From NCBI RefSeq assembly GCF_042666615.1, contig NZ_JBHTDD010000003.1, forward strand, positions 239,608-303,607: a stretch of DNA of 64,000 bases. Direction: 5' to 3'. Positions 16,282 through 24,380 of this stretch are shown here, one piece after another. The notes below the pieces were generated by a model. That model ran no database searches. It was not told the origin of the DNA and saw nothing but the letters and a program-made list of their open reading frames with translations. Position numbers and translations under genes: made by a program. Position 1 is the stretch's first letter; the number at the start of each line of letters is the position of its first letter. This DNA comes from KBS50 sp042666615. Lineage in GTDB: Bacteria > Actinomycetota > Actinomycetes > Mycobacteriales > Micromonosporaceae.

Positions 16282-17478
16282 TCAGAGATAAAGCGTGTTC
16301 GGCTCCAGCCCGCAGAGCACCCGGCCGTACAGCTCGATGTTGGTGCTGGGGTGCATCAGGGCGTGCAGGTTGACCGCCTGGATGTCCCGGGCGACGCGCT
16401 GGATCGGCTTGTCCCGGTAGATCGACGAACCGCCACTGGCCAGCGCGAGGATGTCCACCGACTCCTTGGCCAGCCGGCACGCCGCCCCCAGGTCGGCCCG
16501 CGCCCGGACGCGTTCCTCGACGCTCCACGGCTCGCCGGTGCGGCACTTGCCGTCCACCTGGTCCGCCAGCCGGTACGCGTGGAACTCGGCCTCGTCGAGC
16601 TTGAGCGCCGCCTCGGCGGTTTCCAGGTGCGTGATCGGGGCCTCGCGCTGGCTCTCGTAGTTCGTGTAGGTGATCTTCCGATCGGGCAGCCGCTCGGCGA
16701 AGGCGTCCCGGGCCGCCCGGGCCAGGCCGAGCACGGTGCCGATGGACGAGGCGGAGGCGACGGGCAGCAGCGGCGCCCGGTAGATGGCGGCGTCGGCGTT
16801 AGCCTTCGACGCGCCCTGGCCCTGCAGCACGGCACCCAGTGGAAGGACCCGCTCGGCCGGCACGAAGACGTCCTGCGCGGCGGTGCTGACGCTGCCGGTG
16901 CCGCTCAACCCGGACGTGTGCCAGTCGTCGATGATCTGCAGATCGGACATCGGCACGAGGGCCATGACCGGCATCGGCTCGCCCTCGGGGCCGGGCTGGA
17001 TGGCGATGATCTCCTGCCAGTGGCTGTGCAGCGCGCCGGTGATGAAGCCCCACCTGCCGTTGACGACAACGCCGCCGTCGGCCGGCGCGGCCATCCCGCC
17101 GGGACTCAACGTCCCGCAGATCCGGACGTCCGGCGTGGCGAACACCTCGTCCTGGACGTGGTCGGGGAACAGGCAGGTCATCCAGGTCGGGATCCAGTAC
17201 ACCGACGCGGTCCACGCAGTGGAGCCGTCGGCCCGGCCGAGTTCCGCGCCGATGTCGACGAGGGTACGTGTGTCGCACTCGTACCCGCCGTACCGAGTGG
17301 GTGCCCGCAGCCGGAAGACGCCCGCCTCGGCCAGCGCGTTTACCGACTCGTCGGACAACCGTCGGTTCTCCTCCGACCAGGCGGCCTGTTCCCGCAGGGC
17401 GGGCGCGGCTTCGGATACGCGGCGGACGAGCTGGTCCCGGGTGGGAACCTGGCCGGGAGCTTCGGTGGTCAGCACCAT
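16282..17478 (-). CDS. acyl-CoA-dehydrogenase-fold flavoprotein (class D monooxygenase-like)
   Basis: This 398-residue protein has the acyl-CoA dehydrogenase fold but resembles the FADH2-using hydroxylase branch (HsaA/HpaB-like). Features are EAGVFRLRAPTRYGG, the mid-domain VVVNGRWGFITGALHSHW, SGLSGTGSVSTAAQDVFVPAERVLP, and a helical C-terminal domain ending ALMHPSTNIELYGRVLCG. No obvious catalytic Glu of the dehydrogenases was found. Such enzymes hydroxylate aromatic or polyketide substrates using reduced flavin, which the reductase at 32966 could supply. The start is ATG 17478 (or the adjacent GTG 17475), with AAGGAGG immediately upstream; an open frame to 17604 has no ribosome site. It is second gene of a - strand operon. 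Confidence 0.8.
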   Translation of the reverse strand: MVLTTEAPGQVPTRDQLVRRVSEAAPALREQAAWSEENRRLSDESVNALAEAGVFRLRAPTRYGGYECDTRTLVDIGAELGRADGSTAWTASVYWIPTWMTCLFPDHVQDEVFATPDVRICGTLSPGGMAAPADGGVVVNGRWGFITGALHSHWQEIIAIQPGPEGEPMPVMALVPMSDLQIIDDWHTSGLSGTGSVSTAAQDVFVPAERVLPLGAVLQGQGASKANADAAIYRAPLLPVASASSIGTVLGLARAARDAFAERLPDRKITYTNYESQREAPITHLETAEAALKLDEAEFHAYRLADQVDGKCRTGEPWSVEERVRARADLGAACRLAKESVDILALASGGSSIYRDKPIQRVARDIQAVNLHALMHPSTNIELYGRVLCGLEPNTLYL

Positions 17479-17700
17479 TTCCTCCTTGTACGACGACGTG
17501 TCCGGCGAACGACAGGTGACGGAAAAACGTCCGAAGTGGACCGCTGCCGTGCCTCCGCCGGACGGTCGGGGGTCCGTGGGCCGCGCCCGAGCGCGGTCGG
17601 GCACCGCTACCGTGGCTCGATTCCGACTCTACGAGTGGTCGCCCGCGACGGTCTTCTTCAAGGATGCGCATCGCCAGCGCCACCCCGGAAGCCGGTCCCG

Positions 17701-17770
17701 TCGCGGTGCGGCGCAGAGTCGCGGTGCGGCGCAGAGTCGCGGTGCGGCGCAGAGTCGCGGTGCGGCGCAG
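17701..17770. repeat. 18-bp tandem repeat, four copies
   Basis: Unit TCGCGGTGCGGCGCAGAG starts at 17701, 17719, 17737 and 17755 (the last truncated by two bases) with no mismatches. It fills part of the 313-bp gap 17479-17791 between the SCP2 and flavoprotein genes; I see no gene in that gap. Confidence 0.95.
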
Positions 17771-17791
17771 GCGGACCCGCGCCGGGAACGG

Positions 17792-18241
17792 TCACGCCTT
17801 GGGGATGTCGAACAGGCTGGGGAACTTGGCGGTGAGGCCGAGATCTCCGGACGTCTTCAGCTTGCCCTTCATGCTCAGCATGACCGGATGGGCGTTGCCG
17901 GTGACCATGCGCAGGAAGTCCACCGCGTCCAGGGTGAGGGTGAGCGCCGGTTCCCGGTCGGCGCTCGCCGACGGTTCACACCGGCCGTCGGCGATGACCA
18001 CCTGGTAGACGTCCGTCCCGTGGTCGGCGCGGCCCTGGATGCGCCAGTGGATGACGGCGCCCAGGGAACCGGCGCGGTCGGATCGGAAGACCTCCGGCAT
18101 CCGGGCGACCATCTCGTCCAGGATCCCGCGACCCTGGTCGCCGCGCAGCACCTCCCGGAGGTCGTCGGGGGGCGTCTCCTTCACCAGTTGGGCGAAGCTG
18201 CGGCTGTCCATCGTGGTCGGGTCGAGCTGTCGTGCGGCCAT
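17792..18241 (-). CDS. SCP2 sterol-binding-domain protein
   Basis: This 149-residue protein has the SCP2-like lipid-binding fold: VIHWRIQGRADHGTDVYQVVIADGRC, ALTLTLDAVDFLRMVTGNAHPVMLSMKGKLKTSGDLGL. SCP2 domains bind hydrophobic ligands in a tunnel, and in bacteria they sit with hydroxylases or methyltransferases and may shield polyene-like intermediates. The start at 18241 is fixed by GGAAGGAGG eight bases upstream. It is the first gene of the - strand operon and is divergent from the TIGR03084 gene, sharing a 187-bp control region. A carrier of hydrophobic enediyne precursors is an inference. Confidence 0.85.
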   Translation of the reverse strand: MAARQLDPTTMDSRSFAQLVKETPPDDLREVLRGDQGRGILDEMVARMPEVFRSDRAGSLGAVIHWRIQGRADHGTDVYQVVIADGRCEPSASADREPALTLTLDAVDFLRMVTGNAHPVMLSMKGKLKTSGDLGLTAKFPSLFDIPKA

Positions 18242-18322
18242 CGTGCTGCCTCCTTCCACCGTCGGTCTCCTCGCAGTCTTGGCGGCCGGCGGGCGGCCGG
18301 CCCACTTCCACCGTGCGCATGA

Positions 18323-18334
18323 GACCGAACGGTC
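18323..18334. promoter_or_regulatory. candidate operator between divergent genes
   Basis: GACCG-AA-CGGTC is a 12-bp inverted repeat in the 18242-18428 gap between the SCP2 operon and the TIGR03084 gene. The form resembles TetR-type half-sites. Evidence is the symmetry and location only. Confidence 0.35.
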
Positions 18335-18428
18335 GGATCGAACGCGGCAATGACGAAGATGACTGCCTGCGGGAGAACCACCGATTCTGGACCTGATCGG
18401 ATGAGCCGACTCCCGGGAGGACAGACGC

Positions 18429-19232
18429 GTGACACAGCAGCCGAACGTGATCGCCGACCTGGTCGCCGATGGCGACGAGCTCGACGGCCTGATCAGTGGC
18501 CTGGCCGCCGCGGACTGGGCGACACCCACCCCCGCGCCCGGGTGGAGCATCCACCATCAGGTCGCGCATCTGGCCGCGACGTTCCGCCTGGCCGCCCTGG
18601 CGGCCGCGAAACCCGACGCGTTCCGCGCCGTCGCCAGCAAACTGGGTCCCGACTTCGACGCCAACGTGCGGGCGGCCATGGCCGAGTTCGTCGCCGAGCC
18701 GCCGGAGTCGCTGCTGGAGCGCTGGCGGACCGAGCGGAGGACCGCAGAGCGGGCCCTCGGATCGGTGCCGTTGGACCAGGAGGTGCCCTGGCTGGTCCGT
18801 CCGCTGCCGGCGGGAGTGCTGGCCGCGGCGGGCATGATGGAACTGTTCGGCCACGGGCAGGACATCGCGGACGCGCTTGGCGTCCAGCGGGAATACACCG
18901 ACCGGATCGGCCACCTCGTCGGGTTCGCCGTCCGCACCTGGGACTTCGGGTACCTCGCCCGCGGTCGCACGCCGCCGGACACGCCGTTCCGGTTCGAACT
19001 GGTCGCCCCCTCGGGGGCGTTGTGGACGTTCGGGGCGAGTGACGCGGTCCAGCGGATCACCGGGCCGGCGGCCGACTTCTGCCTGCTCGTCACGCGCCGG
19101 CGGCACCGCGACGACCTGTCGCTGGAGGCTGCCGGGGCGGAGGCGGACGCCTGGTTGGACATCGCCCAGGCGTACCGCGGACCGGCCGGTCCCGGCCGGC
19201 GGCCGGGTCAGTTCGCGCCGGCCCGGCGCTGA
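18429..19232 (+). CDS. TIGR03084-type DinB/maleylpyruvate-isomerase-like metal-binding protein
   Basis: This 267-residue protein has the DinB-like four-helix N-terminal domain typical of mycothiol-dependent maleylpyruvate isomerase relatives. WSIHHQVAHLAATFRLAA and MMELFGHGQDIADAL supply the His residues expected for metal binding. It then has a C-terminal beta domain (FRFELVAPSGALWTFGA, CLLVTRRRHRDDLSLEAAG). GTG 18429 follows GGGAGGA. In mycothiol-using actinomycetes such proteins catalyse thiol-dependent isomerisation or detoxification, which would suit a locus making a thiol-reactive product. The substrate is not known. Confidence 0.8.
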   Translation: MTQQPNVIADLVADGDELDGLISGLAAADWATPTPAPGWSIHHQVAHLAATFRLAALAAAKPDAFRAVASKLGPDFDANVRAAMAEFVAEPPESLLERWRTERRTAERALGSVPLDQEVPWLVRPLPAGVLAAAGMMELFGHGQDIADALGVQREYTDRIGHLVGFAVRTWDFGYLARGRTPPDTPFRFELVAPSGALWTFGASDAVQRITGPAADFCLLVTRRRHRDDLSLEAAGAEADAWLDIAQAYRGPAGPGRRPGQFAPARR

Positions 19233-19240
19233 CCGGTCGG

Positions 19241-19276
19241 GCGGAAGGGGCCCTTGGCGACAAGGGCCCCTTCCGC
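19241..19276. terminator. bidirectional hairpin terminator
   Basis: The 16-bp perfect arms 19241-19256 and 19261-19276 with a GCGA loop lie between the convergent TIGR03084 gene (ends 19232) and the AraC gene (ends 19285). Confidence 0.92.
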
Positions 19277-19284
19277 GCGCGGTG

Positions 19285-20196
19285 TTACCGCGAGATCGCC
19301 CGCAACGACCACCGGCGGATCGTCCGGCCGGCGCGGTTCGGACGGTCCGGCTGGTTCGGGCGGACCGGGACGTTGCGCGACGGCGGCCTGGACCGCAGCG
19401 GCGTGCCGGGCTCAGGGCGGCCGTCCTCGGCCTCGACGCGGGCCAGGGCCATGCGCCGGGCGTCGACGAGGGCGAGCAGGACCGGTGGGTCGAGGTCCCG
19501 GACCGGCTGGAGCATCACGTCGGCGCGGACCACCGAGTCGTGCCGGATGGTGTGCGGCCCGTGGGTGGCGACGGACAGGCTCGCGTGGGCGCCGTCCGGT
19601 TGGGTGGTGGCCACCGCGGCGTCCCCCACGACACACTGGGCCAGCAGGTAGTAGGTGCCGGTGGGGACCCGCTCGAAGCGGAACGTGCCGGCCTCCGGCA
19701 GCACCGCGCACCGGACCGGGCGTCCCTCCGGTATGCAGTGCGGAAAGAGGCCGAGGAACACCTGGCCGCAGGGTTGGCCCGGGTCCTGCCAGATCCGGCC
19801 GCAGACCCGCGCGTTCGACGGGTTGGGCTGGTGCCGCTCCGAATCGGTGGCGATGCGCGTGGCGAGGCCGGCGCGGCGCCGGAACGTCGTGGGTGACATC
19901 CCGACGCTGCGGCTGAACCGCGAGCTGAAGGTGCCGACGCTGTTGTAGCCGACCTGAAGGCTGATGTCGGCGACGTTCATCGATGTCGACACGAGGAGAT
20001 GCTTCGCCCGCTGCAATCGCAGCGCCGACAGGAAACGCCCCGGGGAGACCCCGGTCGCCTGTTGGAAGATGCGGGTGAAGTGAAACTTGCTGAACATCGC
20101 CGCGCGCGCCATGTCGTCGACGGTGATCGGCTCGCCGAGATGGTCCCGCATGGTGACGATCGCCCGTTGCACGGCTGTTTCGATGGCCTGTTCCAC
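19285..20196 (-). CDS. AraC-family transcriptional regulator
   Basis: This protein of about 303 residues carries an AraC/XylS double helix-turn-helix at the N-terminal end (residues about 5-105: ITVDDMARAAMFSKFHFTRIFQ, then MNVADISLQVGYNSVGTFSSRFSR). A C-terminal part follows with a carboxypeptidase-regulatory-like beta region (FERVPTGTYYLLAQCV, ADVMLQPVRDLDPP). The start was set at GTG 20196, because GGAGG sits five bases upstream and the domain begins right there; the frame is open to 20520. It most likely controls the tailoring or resistance genes near it. The N-terminal HTH with a C-terminal beta domain is the reverse of classic AraC and resembles SoxS-like short regulators with a fused domain. 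Confidence 0.82.
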   Translation of the reverse strand: MEQAIETAVQRAIVTMRDHLGEPITVDDMARAAMFSKFHFTRIFQQATGVSPGRFLSALRLQRAKHLLVSTSMNVADISLQVGYNSVGTFSSRFSRSVGMSPTTFRRRAGLATRIATDSERHQPNPSNARVCGRIWQDPGQPCGQVFLGLFPHCIPEGRPVRCAVLPEAGTFRFERVPTGTYYLLAQCVVGDAAVATTQPDGAHASLSVATHGPHTIRHDSVVRADVMLQPVRDLDPPVLLALVDARRMALARVEAEDGRPEPGTPLRSRPPSRNVPVRPNQPDRPNRAGRTIRRWSLRAISR

Positions 20197-20654
20197 GATA
20201 CCTCCGAGTGTCCCGACGGCCATCAATACCCAATGCGGGCAGCGAGCGAAGCGCGGCCCGGCTCCGCGCATTACGTATTGGCTAACCACGATTTCTGTGA
20301 CCATTGACAGCCAGACCCCGACATCCAACCCGGTGGAATCGGGATCCCCCCTTCGGCTGATTCTGACTGGTCCTACGGATGAGGCTAGCGGACTGGTTGT
20401 CCACCGGCAACCTGATGGATCGGCTCGCCTGGTCCACCGCAAACCAGAAGATGGAACGGCTCTGAGCTGGCCTTTCTCGCCGTAGTCGGGCTGGTCCGGC
20501 GAGTCCAGCACGTCGGACATGGGTGGTCATTGTCCGGTATGGACGGTGCAATATGCGGCTAAACAATTTGCGCGAACAACAGTTGTCAATGAGACGTATC
20601 CGATGTCGACGGCTATTCTTGAACCATTCAAGAGAATGTCGCCCGGGAATACCG
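20197..20654. other. intergenic stretch upstream of the AraC gene
   Basis: About 460 bp without a supportable gene. The part 20540-20640 is distinctly poorer in G and C than the surroundings, which fits a promoter and operator region for the - strand AraC gene. No exact promoter pair stood out. Confidence 0.5.
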
Positions 20655-20687
20655 GGGCGCCCCGGGAGGAAACATCCCGGGGCGCCC
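20655..20687. terminator. hairpin terminator after the GMC oxidoreductase gene
   Basis: The 13-bp perfect arms 20655-20667 and 20675-20687 with a 7-base GGAAACA loop lie 19 bp beyond the GMC stop on the - strand. Confidence 0.9.
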
Positions 20688-20705
20688 GTCGCGGTTCGAA
20701 CCCGG

Positions 20706-22343
20706 TCAGGTCGACCGGGCCACCGCCCGCCGTGCCGCGGTCTCGCCGTCCGGCGACGGGGCCCCGTACCGCACCGGCACCCCGCGCTCGCGGGCGGCCC
20801 GGACGATCCCCGGCATCGCGCGCTCCGCGAGCGCCGCGATGGTCGACGCCGGGTTCACCGTCAGCGCACCGGGCACGGCCGAGCCGTCGGTGACGAAGAT
20901 TCCCGGGTGACCACGCAGTTCGTGGCGGTCGTCCAGGGCCGACGTCGCCGGGTCGTCCCCGATCCGGCAGGACGCGAGCGGGTGCACCGTGTACGCGCCG
21001 ACCAGATCGTTGGTCCACGGCGCCACCCGGGCCAGGCCGTCGCGTTCGAGGATGTCCTTGATGGCGGCGTCGGCGAGCGACCAGCCGTGCCGGGTGTTCC
21101 CCGTGGGCCGGTACCGCAGCGGACCATGCCCCAGCATCTGCTGGGAGAACCGGTGCGCGTTGCCGGTCTCCGGAGGCGGTCCGAACACGCCCTCGTTGTC
21201 GTCCTCGGACATGATGAAGATCGTCAGCCAGGACCGCCAGCGCCGGAGCATCTCCTTCTTCGCCACGCCGTACCAGCTCGGGCCGGTCGCGTCGGGCACC
21301 TGGGCGAGGATCGTGCCCAGCCCTGGCGGGAAGTACAGCTGCTCCAGGGAGAACCGCTCGAATTCGGGCAGCCGTCCGTCCAGCCGGTCCCAGCTCGCGA
21401 CCGTCGGCCCGCGGCCGATCTGGTAACCCTCGTACGCCCGACCGTCGCCGCGGTCGAGCCCGAGCACCTCGCGCACCCGGTCCTCGTCGAACACGGCCGT
21501 GTTCAGGCGTTCCCCGTTACCCGAGAAGTACCGGCCGACCGCATGCGGCATCGGCCCCAACTCGTCCGCCGAGCGTTGCAGGATCACCGGGGTGGCCCCG
21601 GCCCCGGCCGCCAGAATGACGATCTTCGCGTCGATCACGGCGGAGTCGTGCAGCACCCGGTAGTCCTCCCCGTCGACGATCCGGTAGTGCACCCGGTAGC
21701 CGCCGTCGGCGGTGCGGGACAGTCGCTGCACCTCGTGCAGCGGGCGGATCTCCGCGCCGTGGGCGAGCGCCGCCGGCAGGTAGTTGAGCAGCAGCGACCG
21801 CTTCGCGTCGAAGCGGCAGCCCGCCATCATCCAGTTGCAGTTCGTGCACCTGTCGACATCGACGGCCGACGGCGCCGGGTTCGCGGTGTGGCCGGCGTGC
21901 GCGCACGCGGCGGCGAACAAACCGCCGGCGTACGGCACCCGGTCCCACGACTGTTGGGTGATCGGCAACGCCTCGGCCACCCGGTCGTACCACGGCTCCA
22001 GCGCGTCCCGGTCGATGGACGCCGGCCACATCCGACGGCCGATGCTCCCGTGGCGGTCGAAGACGAACCGTGGCGCGCGCGGCATGGTGGCGAAGTAGAC
22101 GACGCTGCCGCCGCCGACGCAGTTGCCGCCCAGCACGCTCATCCCGTCGCCCACGGTGAAGTCGAAGATCCGGGTGTACGACGAGCCGAGCAGGAAGTCG
22201 TGGTCGAACTCGTCGCTGCTGAGCCACGGCCCGCGCTCCAGTACGGTCACCTGGGCGCCGCCGGCGGCCAGGTGGTACGCGGCGATGGCGCCGCCGAAAC
22301 CGCTGCCGATCACCAGAACGTCTGTCGATTCGATGGAGTTCAT
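20706..22343 (-). CDS. GMC-family FAD oxidoreductase (cholesterol-oxidase-like)
   Basis: This 545-residue flavoenzyme has FAD motif VIGSGFGGAIAAYHLAAGG (Gly13, Gly15, Gly18), LGGNCVGGGSVVYFATMP, and the C-terminal YTVHPLASCRIG and NPASTIAALAERA that hold the His/Asn catalytic pair. A Cys-rich stretch RCTNCNWMMAGC lies mid-protein. GMC enzymes oxidise alcohols. Enediyne loci of the C-1027 type contain an oxidoreductase of this kind, so a core-modifying role is plausible. Its ATG overlaps the stop of the upstream small gene by four bases (ATGA), indicating coupled translation. It is an unusually long - strand frame, but the N-terminus is fixed by the FAD motif. Confidence 0.88.
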   Translation of the reverse strand: MNSIESTDVLVIGSGFGGAIAAYHLAAGGAQVTVLERGPWLSSDEFDHDFLLGSSYTRIFDFTVGDGMSVLGGNCVGGGSVVYFATMPRAPRFVFDRHGSIGRRMWPASIDRDALEPWYDRVAEALPITQQSWDRVPYAGGLFAAACAHAGHTANPAPSAVDVDRCTNCNWMMAGCRFDAKRSLLLNYLPAALAHGAEIRPLHEVQRLSRTADGGYRVHYRIVDGEDYRVLHDSAVIDAKIVILAAGAGATPVILQRSADELGPMPHAVGRYFSGNGERLNTAVFDEDRVREVLGLDRGDGRAYEGYQIGRGPTVASWDRLDGRLPEFERFSLEQLYFPPGLGTILAQVPDATGPSWYGVAKKEMLRRWRSWLTIFIMSEDDNEGVFGPPPETGNAHRFSQQMLGHGPLRYRPTGNTRHGWSLADAAIKDILERDGLARVAPWTNDLVGAYTVHPLASCRIGDDPATSALDDRHELRGHPGIFVTDGSAVPGALTVNPASTIAALAERAMPGIVRAARERGVPVRYGAPSPDGETAARRAVARST

Positions 22344-22909
22344 GCCAGGCTGCCCGTCGGTGAGGTGTCGGGATGGACGTCGGCGAGTTGCCGGCCGTAC
22401 GAGAACGACGGAAACCGGTACAGGCCGTCGTCGTCCGGGCGCGCGTACCCGATCGACAACAACCCCGGATGTCCGGCGGCCAGCGCCTCCGGCGTGCTGA
22501 GGTGCGCGGCGCTGTCGAAGGCCATGTTGCTGAACAGGGCGAGACCCACCCACATCTGCTTCTCCGGGTGGTCCGGGGCGGTCAGCTCGCCCACCAGGGC
22601 GGAGCGGTGCTCGAACGGCAACGCGACAAAGGGCGGCAGGTCGTCGTCCAGTGGCACCCCGCGGTCGGCGGCGTAGTCGGCCGCGTACGCGTTCAAGGAC
22701 ATGGCCAGGGCGTCCAGGCCCTCGGCCAGTCCGCCGGCCGGGTCCTCCAACAGGTCGATCGCACCCGAGGCGACCGCGCCGCCGCCCGAGGCCGCGCCCG
22801 CGACCGCCCGGTCGTCCGGGCCGCGTCGCTCGCCGGGAATGATCGTGTCGGCGAACGCCTCCAGGGTCGCCGTCCGCACCGGGTCCCGTCCGGAATCGTC
22901 GGATCGCAT
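22340..22909 (-). CDS. small partner of GMC oxidoreductase (DUF5987/gluconate-DH subunit 3-like)
   Basis: This 189-residue protein starts with ATLEAFADTIIPGERRGPDDRAVAGA, the pattern of gluconate 2-dehydrogenase subunit 3-like proteins, which pair with GMC flavoproteins. A matching protein family of unknown function accompanies GMC genes in enediyne clusters. It has no signal peptide and no obvious metal site. It is translationally coupled to the GMC gene. A chaperone or subunit role for that enzyme is inferred from the neighbour and the family precedent. Confidence 0.7.
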   Translation of the reverse strand: MRSDDSGRDPVRTATLEAFADTIIPGERRGPDDRAVAGAASGGGAVASGAIDLLEDPAGGLAEGLDALAMSLNAYAADYAADRGVPLDDDLPPFVALPFEHRSALVGELTAPDHPEKQMWVGLALFSNMAFDSAAHLSTPEALAAGHPGLLSIGYARPDDDGLYRFPSFSYGRQLADVHPDTSPTGSLA

Positions 22910-23062
22910 ACGTCACCCCTTTCCCAGGAATTGCCGTCTGGTTCCGAGGTTCATCGTGACGGTATCCCCCGAAGTCACACATCTTCGTCATTGCGGTCGT
23001 GCGTCCCGCCCGGTCGTCTGGCCTTTCCGTTTCTCGCAGCTTGCGCTGTCGGCGTCCGGGGA

Positions 23063-23090
23063 TTGCCACATCGAAAACAGATTCAATACT
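23063..23090 (+). promoter_or_regulatory. candidate promoter of the AhpD/enediyne core operon
   Basis: A TTGCCA (23063-23068) and an AATACT (23085-23090) are separated by 16 bp, about 60 bp upstream of the 23151 start. ATTCA-ATAC-TGAAT (23081-23094) is an inverted repeat over the -10. The 22910-23150 gap is the control region for this and the divergent 22909 gene. Confidence 0.4.
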
Positions 23091-23150
23091 GAATGACATG
23101 AGCATTCCTCTTACCAACTCCCGGGGTCGGAGCCCAGTGCGGGAACGGCG

Positions 23151-24296
23151 ATGATCGGCGGTCGGATGGCGTCGTCGGTGCTGCGCCGCCAGGTCAGGTA
23201 TCTGCGGCCGGTGCCGGCCGTCGGCGCCACCGGCCTGGTGGCCCGGGTGTACCGGCAGATCGCCGACGAGATGCTCGTCGTGGTGCCACCGGCCCTGATG
23301 CACTCGCCGGCACCGACCGTTCTCGCGGCGTACTGGACGCTGGTCCGGGAACCGATGATCGGCGGCCGGCTGAACCGGACGACAAAGGAGGCCGCCGCGG
23401 CGGCCGTCTCGGTGGCCAACCGGTGCCCGTACTGCGCCGAGATGCACACCCTCGGCCTCTACGATCTGTCCACCGAGAACAATGCCGAGGCGGTGGCCGA
23501 CGAGCGGGTCGCCGACATCACCGACGACCACCTGCGGGAGGTGGTGTCCTGGGCCCGGGACGCGCACCGTCCCGTCGCGGACCCGGCCGGATCGACCCGG
23601 GCCGACCCGGGCGGATCGACGCGGACCGAGCCCGCCGGGTTGACACCCGCCAGTCTGGCCGAACCCGCCGCCCGGGCCGAACTGATCGGCGTGGTGGTGG
23701 GATTCCACTACCTGACCCGCATGGTCAACGTGTTCCTGCCGGGATACCTGCTCCCGCCCGGGCTCGCCGCCCGGCCGAAGCGGCGGCTGAAGCAGGGGAT
23801 CAGCCGAGCCCTGCGGCCGACCCTGCGGGACCACCGGGTGCCGGGCCGGTCCCTGAGCCTGCTGCCGCCCGCGGAGTTGCCGCTGGGGGCCGGCTGGGCC
23901 GCTGGCGACCCGGCCGTCGCCGGCGCGGTGGCACGGGCCACCCGGGCGTTCGAGGGCGCGGGGGAGCGGTCGCTGTCCACTGACGTCCGGGGCATCGTGC
24001 GGGACCGGCTCGCGGACTGGCATGGCGAGCCCCCCGGGCTCGGCGCAGCGTGGTCCGAGGAGCCGTTCACCAACCTGTCCCCGGCGGACCGGGCCGCCGG
24101 CCGGCTCGCCATGCTTACCGCGCTGGCCTCCTACCGCGTCGACGCCCGGGTGGTGGACGACTTCCGGCGCCACCACCCCGGCGACACCGCCCTGGTCGAG
24201 GCGACAGCGTGGGCCAGTTTCGCGGCGGCCACGGCCATCGGGGCCCGGCTGGCGGATGGTGACCGGACAGCCGCACACCCGTCCGCCGCCGGCTAG
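23151..24296 (+). CDS. AhpD/carboxymuconolactone-decarboxylase-like protein
   Basis: This 381-residue protein has the AhpD signature CPYCAEMH, with Cys92, Cys95 and His99 in the CxxCxxxH arrangement used by thiol peroxidases and related decarboxylases. Two further helical regions follow (a second copy-like fold around residues 200-370), so it is about twice a single AhpD domain. An internal stretch of GSTRADPGGSTRTEPAG is low complexity. In an enediyne locus a disulfide-active protein could handle redox of the core or a thiol adduct. ATG 23151 is preceded by GGGAACGG; ATG 23166 is an alternative. Confidence 0.78.
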   Translation: MIGGRMASSVLRRQVRYLRPVPAVGATGLVARVYRQIADEMLVVVPPALMHSPAPTVLAAYWTLVREPMIGGRLNRTTKEAAAAAVSVANRCPYCAEMHTLGLYDLSTENNAEAVADERVADITDDHLREVVSWARDAHRPVADPAGSTRADPGGSTRTEPAGLTPASLAEPAARAELIGVVVGFHYLTRMVNVFLPGYLLPPGLAARPKRRLKQGISRALRPTLRDHRVPGRSLSLLPPAELPLGAGWAAGDPAVAGAVARATRAFEGAGERSLSTDVRGIVRDRLADWHGEPPGLGAAWSEEPFTNLSPADRAAGRLAMLTALASYRVDARVVDDFRRHHPGDTALVEATAWASFAAATAIGARLADGDRTAAHPSAAG

Positions 24297-24380
24297 GAAC
24301 CAGGCACCGACCGGTCACCTCGACCCCGGTGCCGCCGAATCGACGCGTCGGCCGACCGGCCGGCCTTACGGAGGAAGACC

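Noticed and set aside
15283..17835. 850-residue + strand frame over the VOC to flavoprotein operon
   Set aside because: Antisense to four - strand genes with recognisable families and ribosome sites.
20546..20640. a promoter pair for the AraC gene in the AT-richer stretch
   Set aside because: A TTGACA-like hexamer is present on the - strand but no -10 at a proper spacing could be matched, so only the region is reported.
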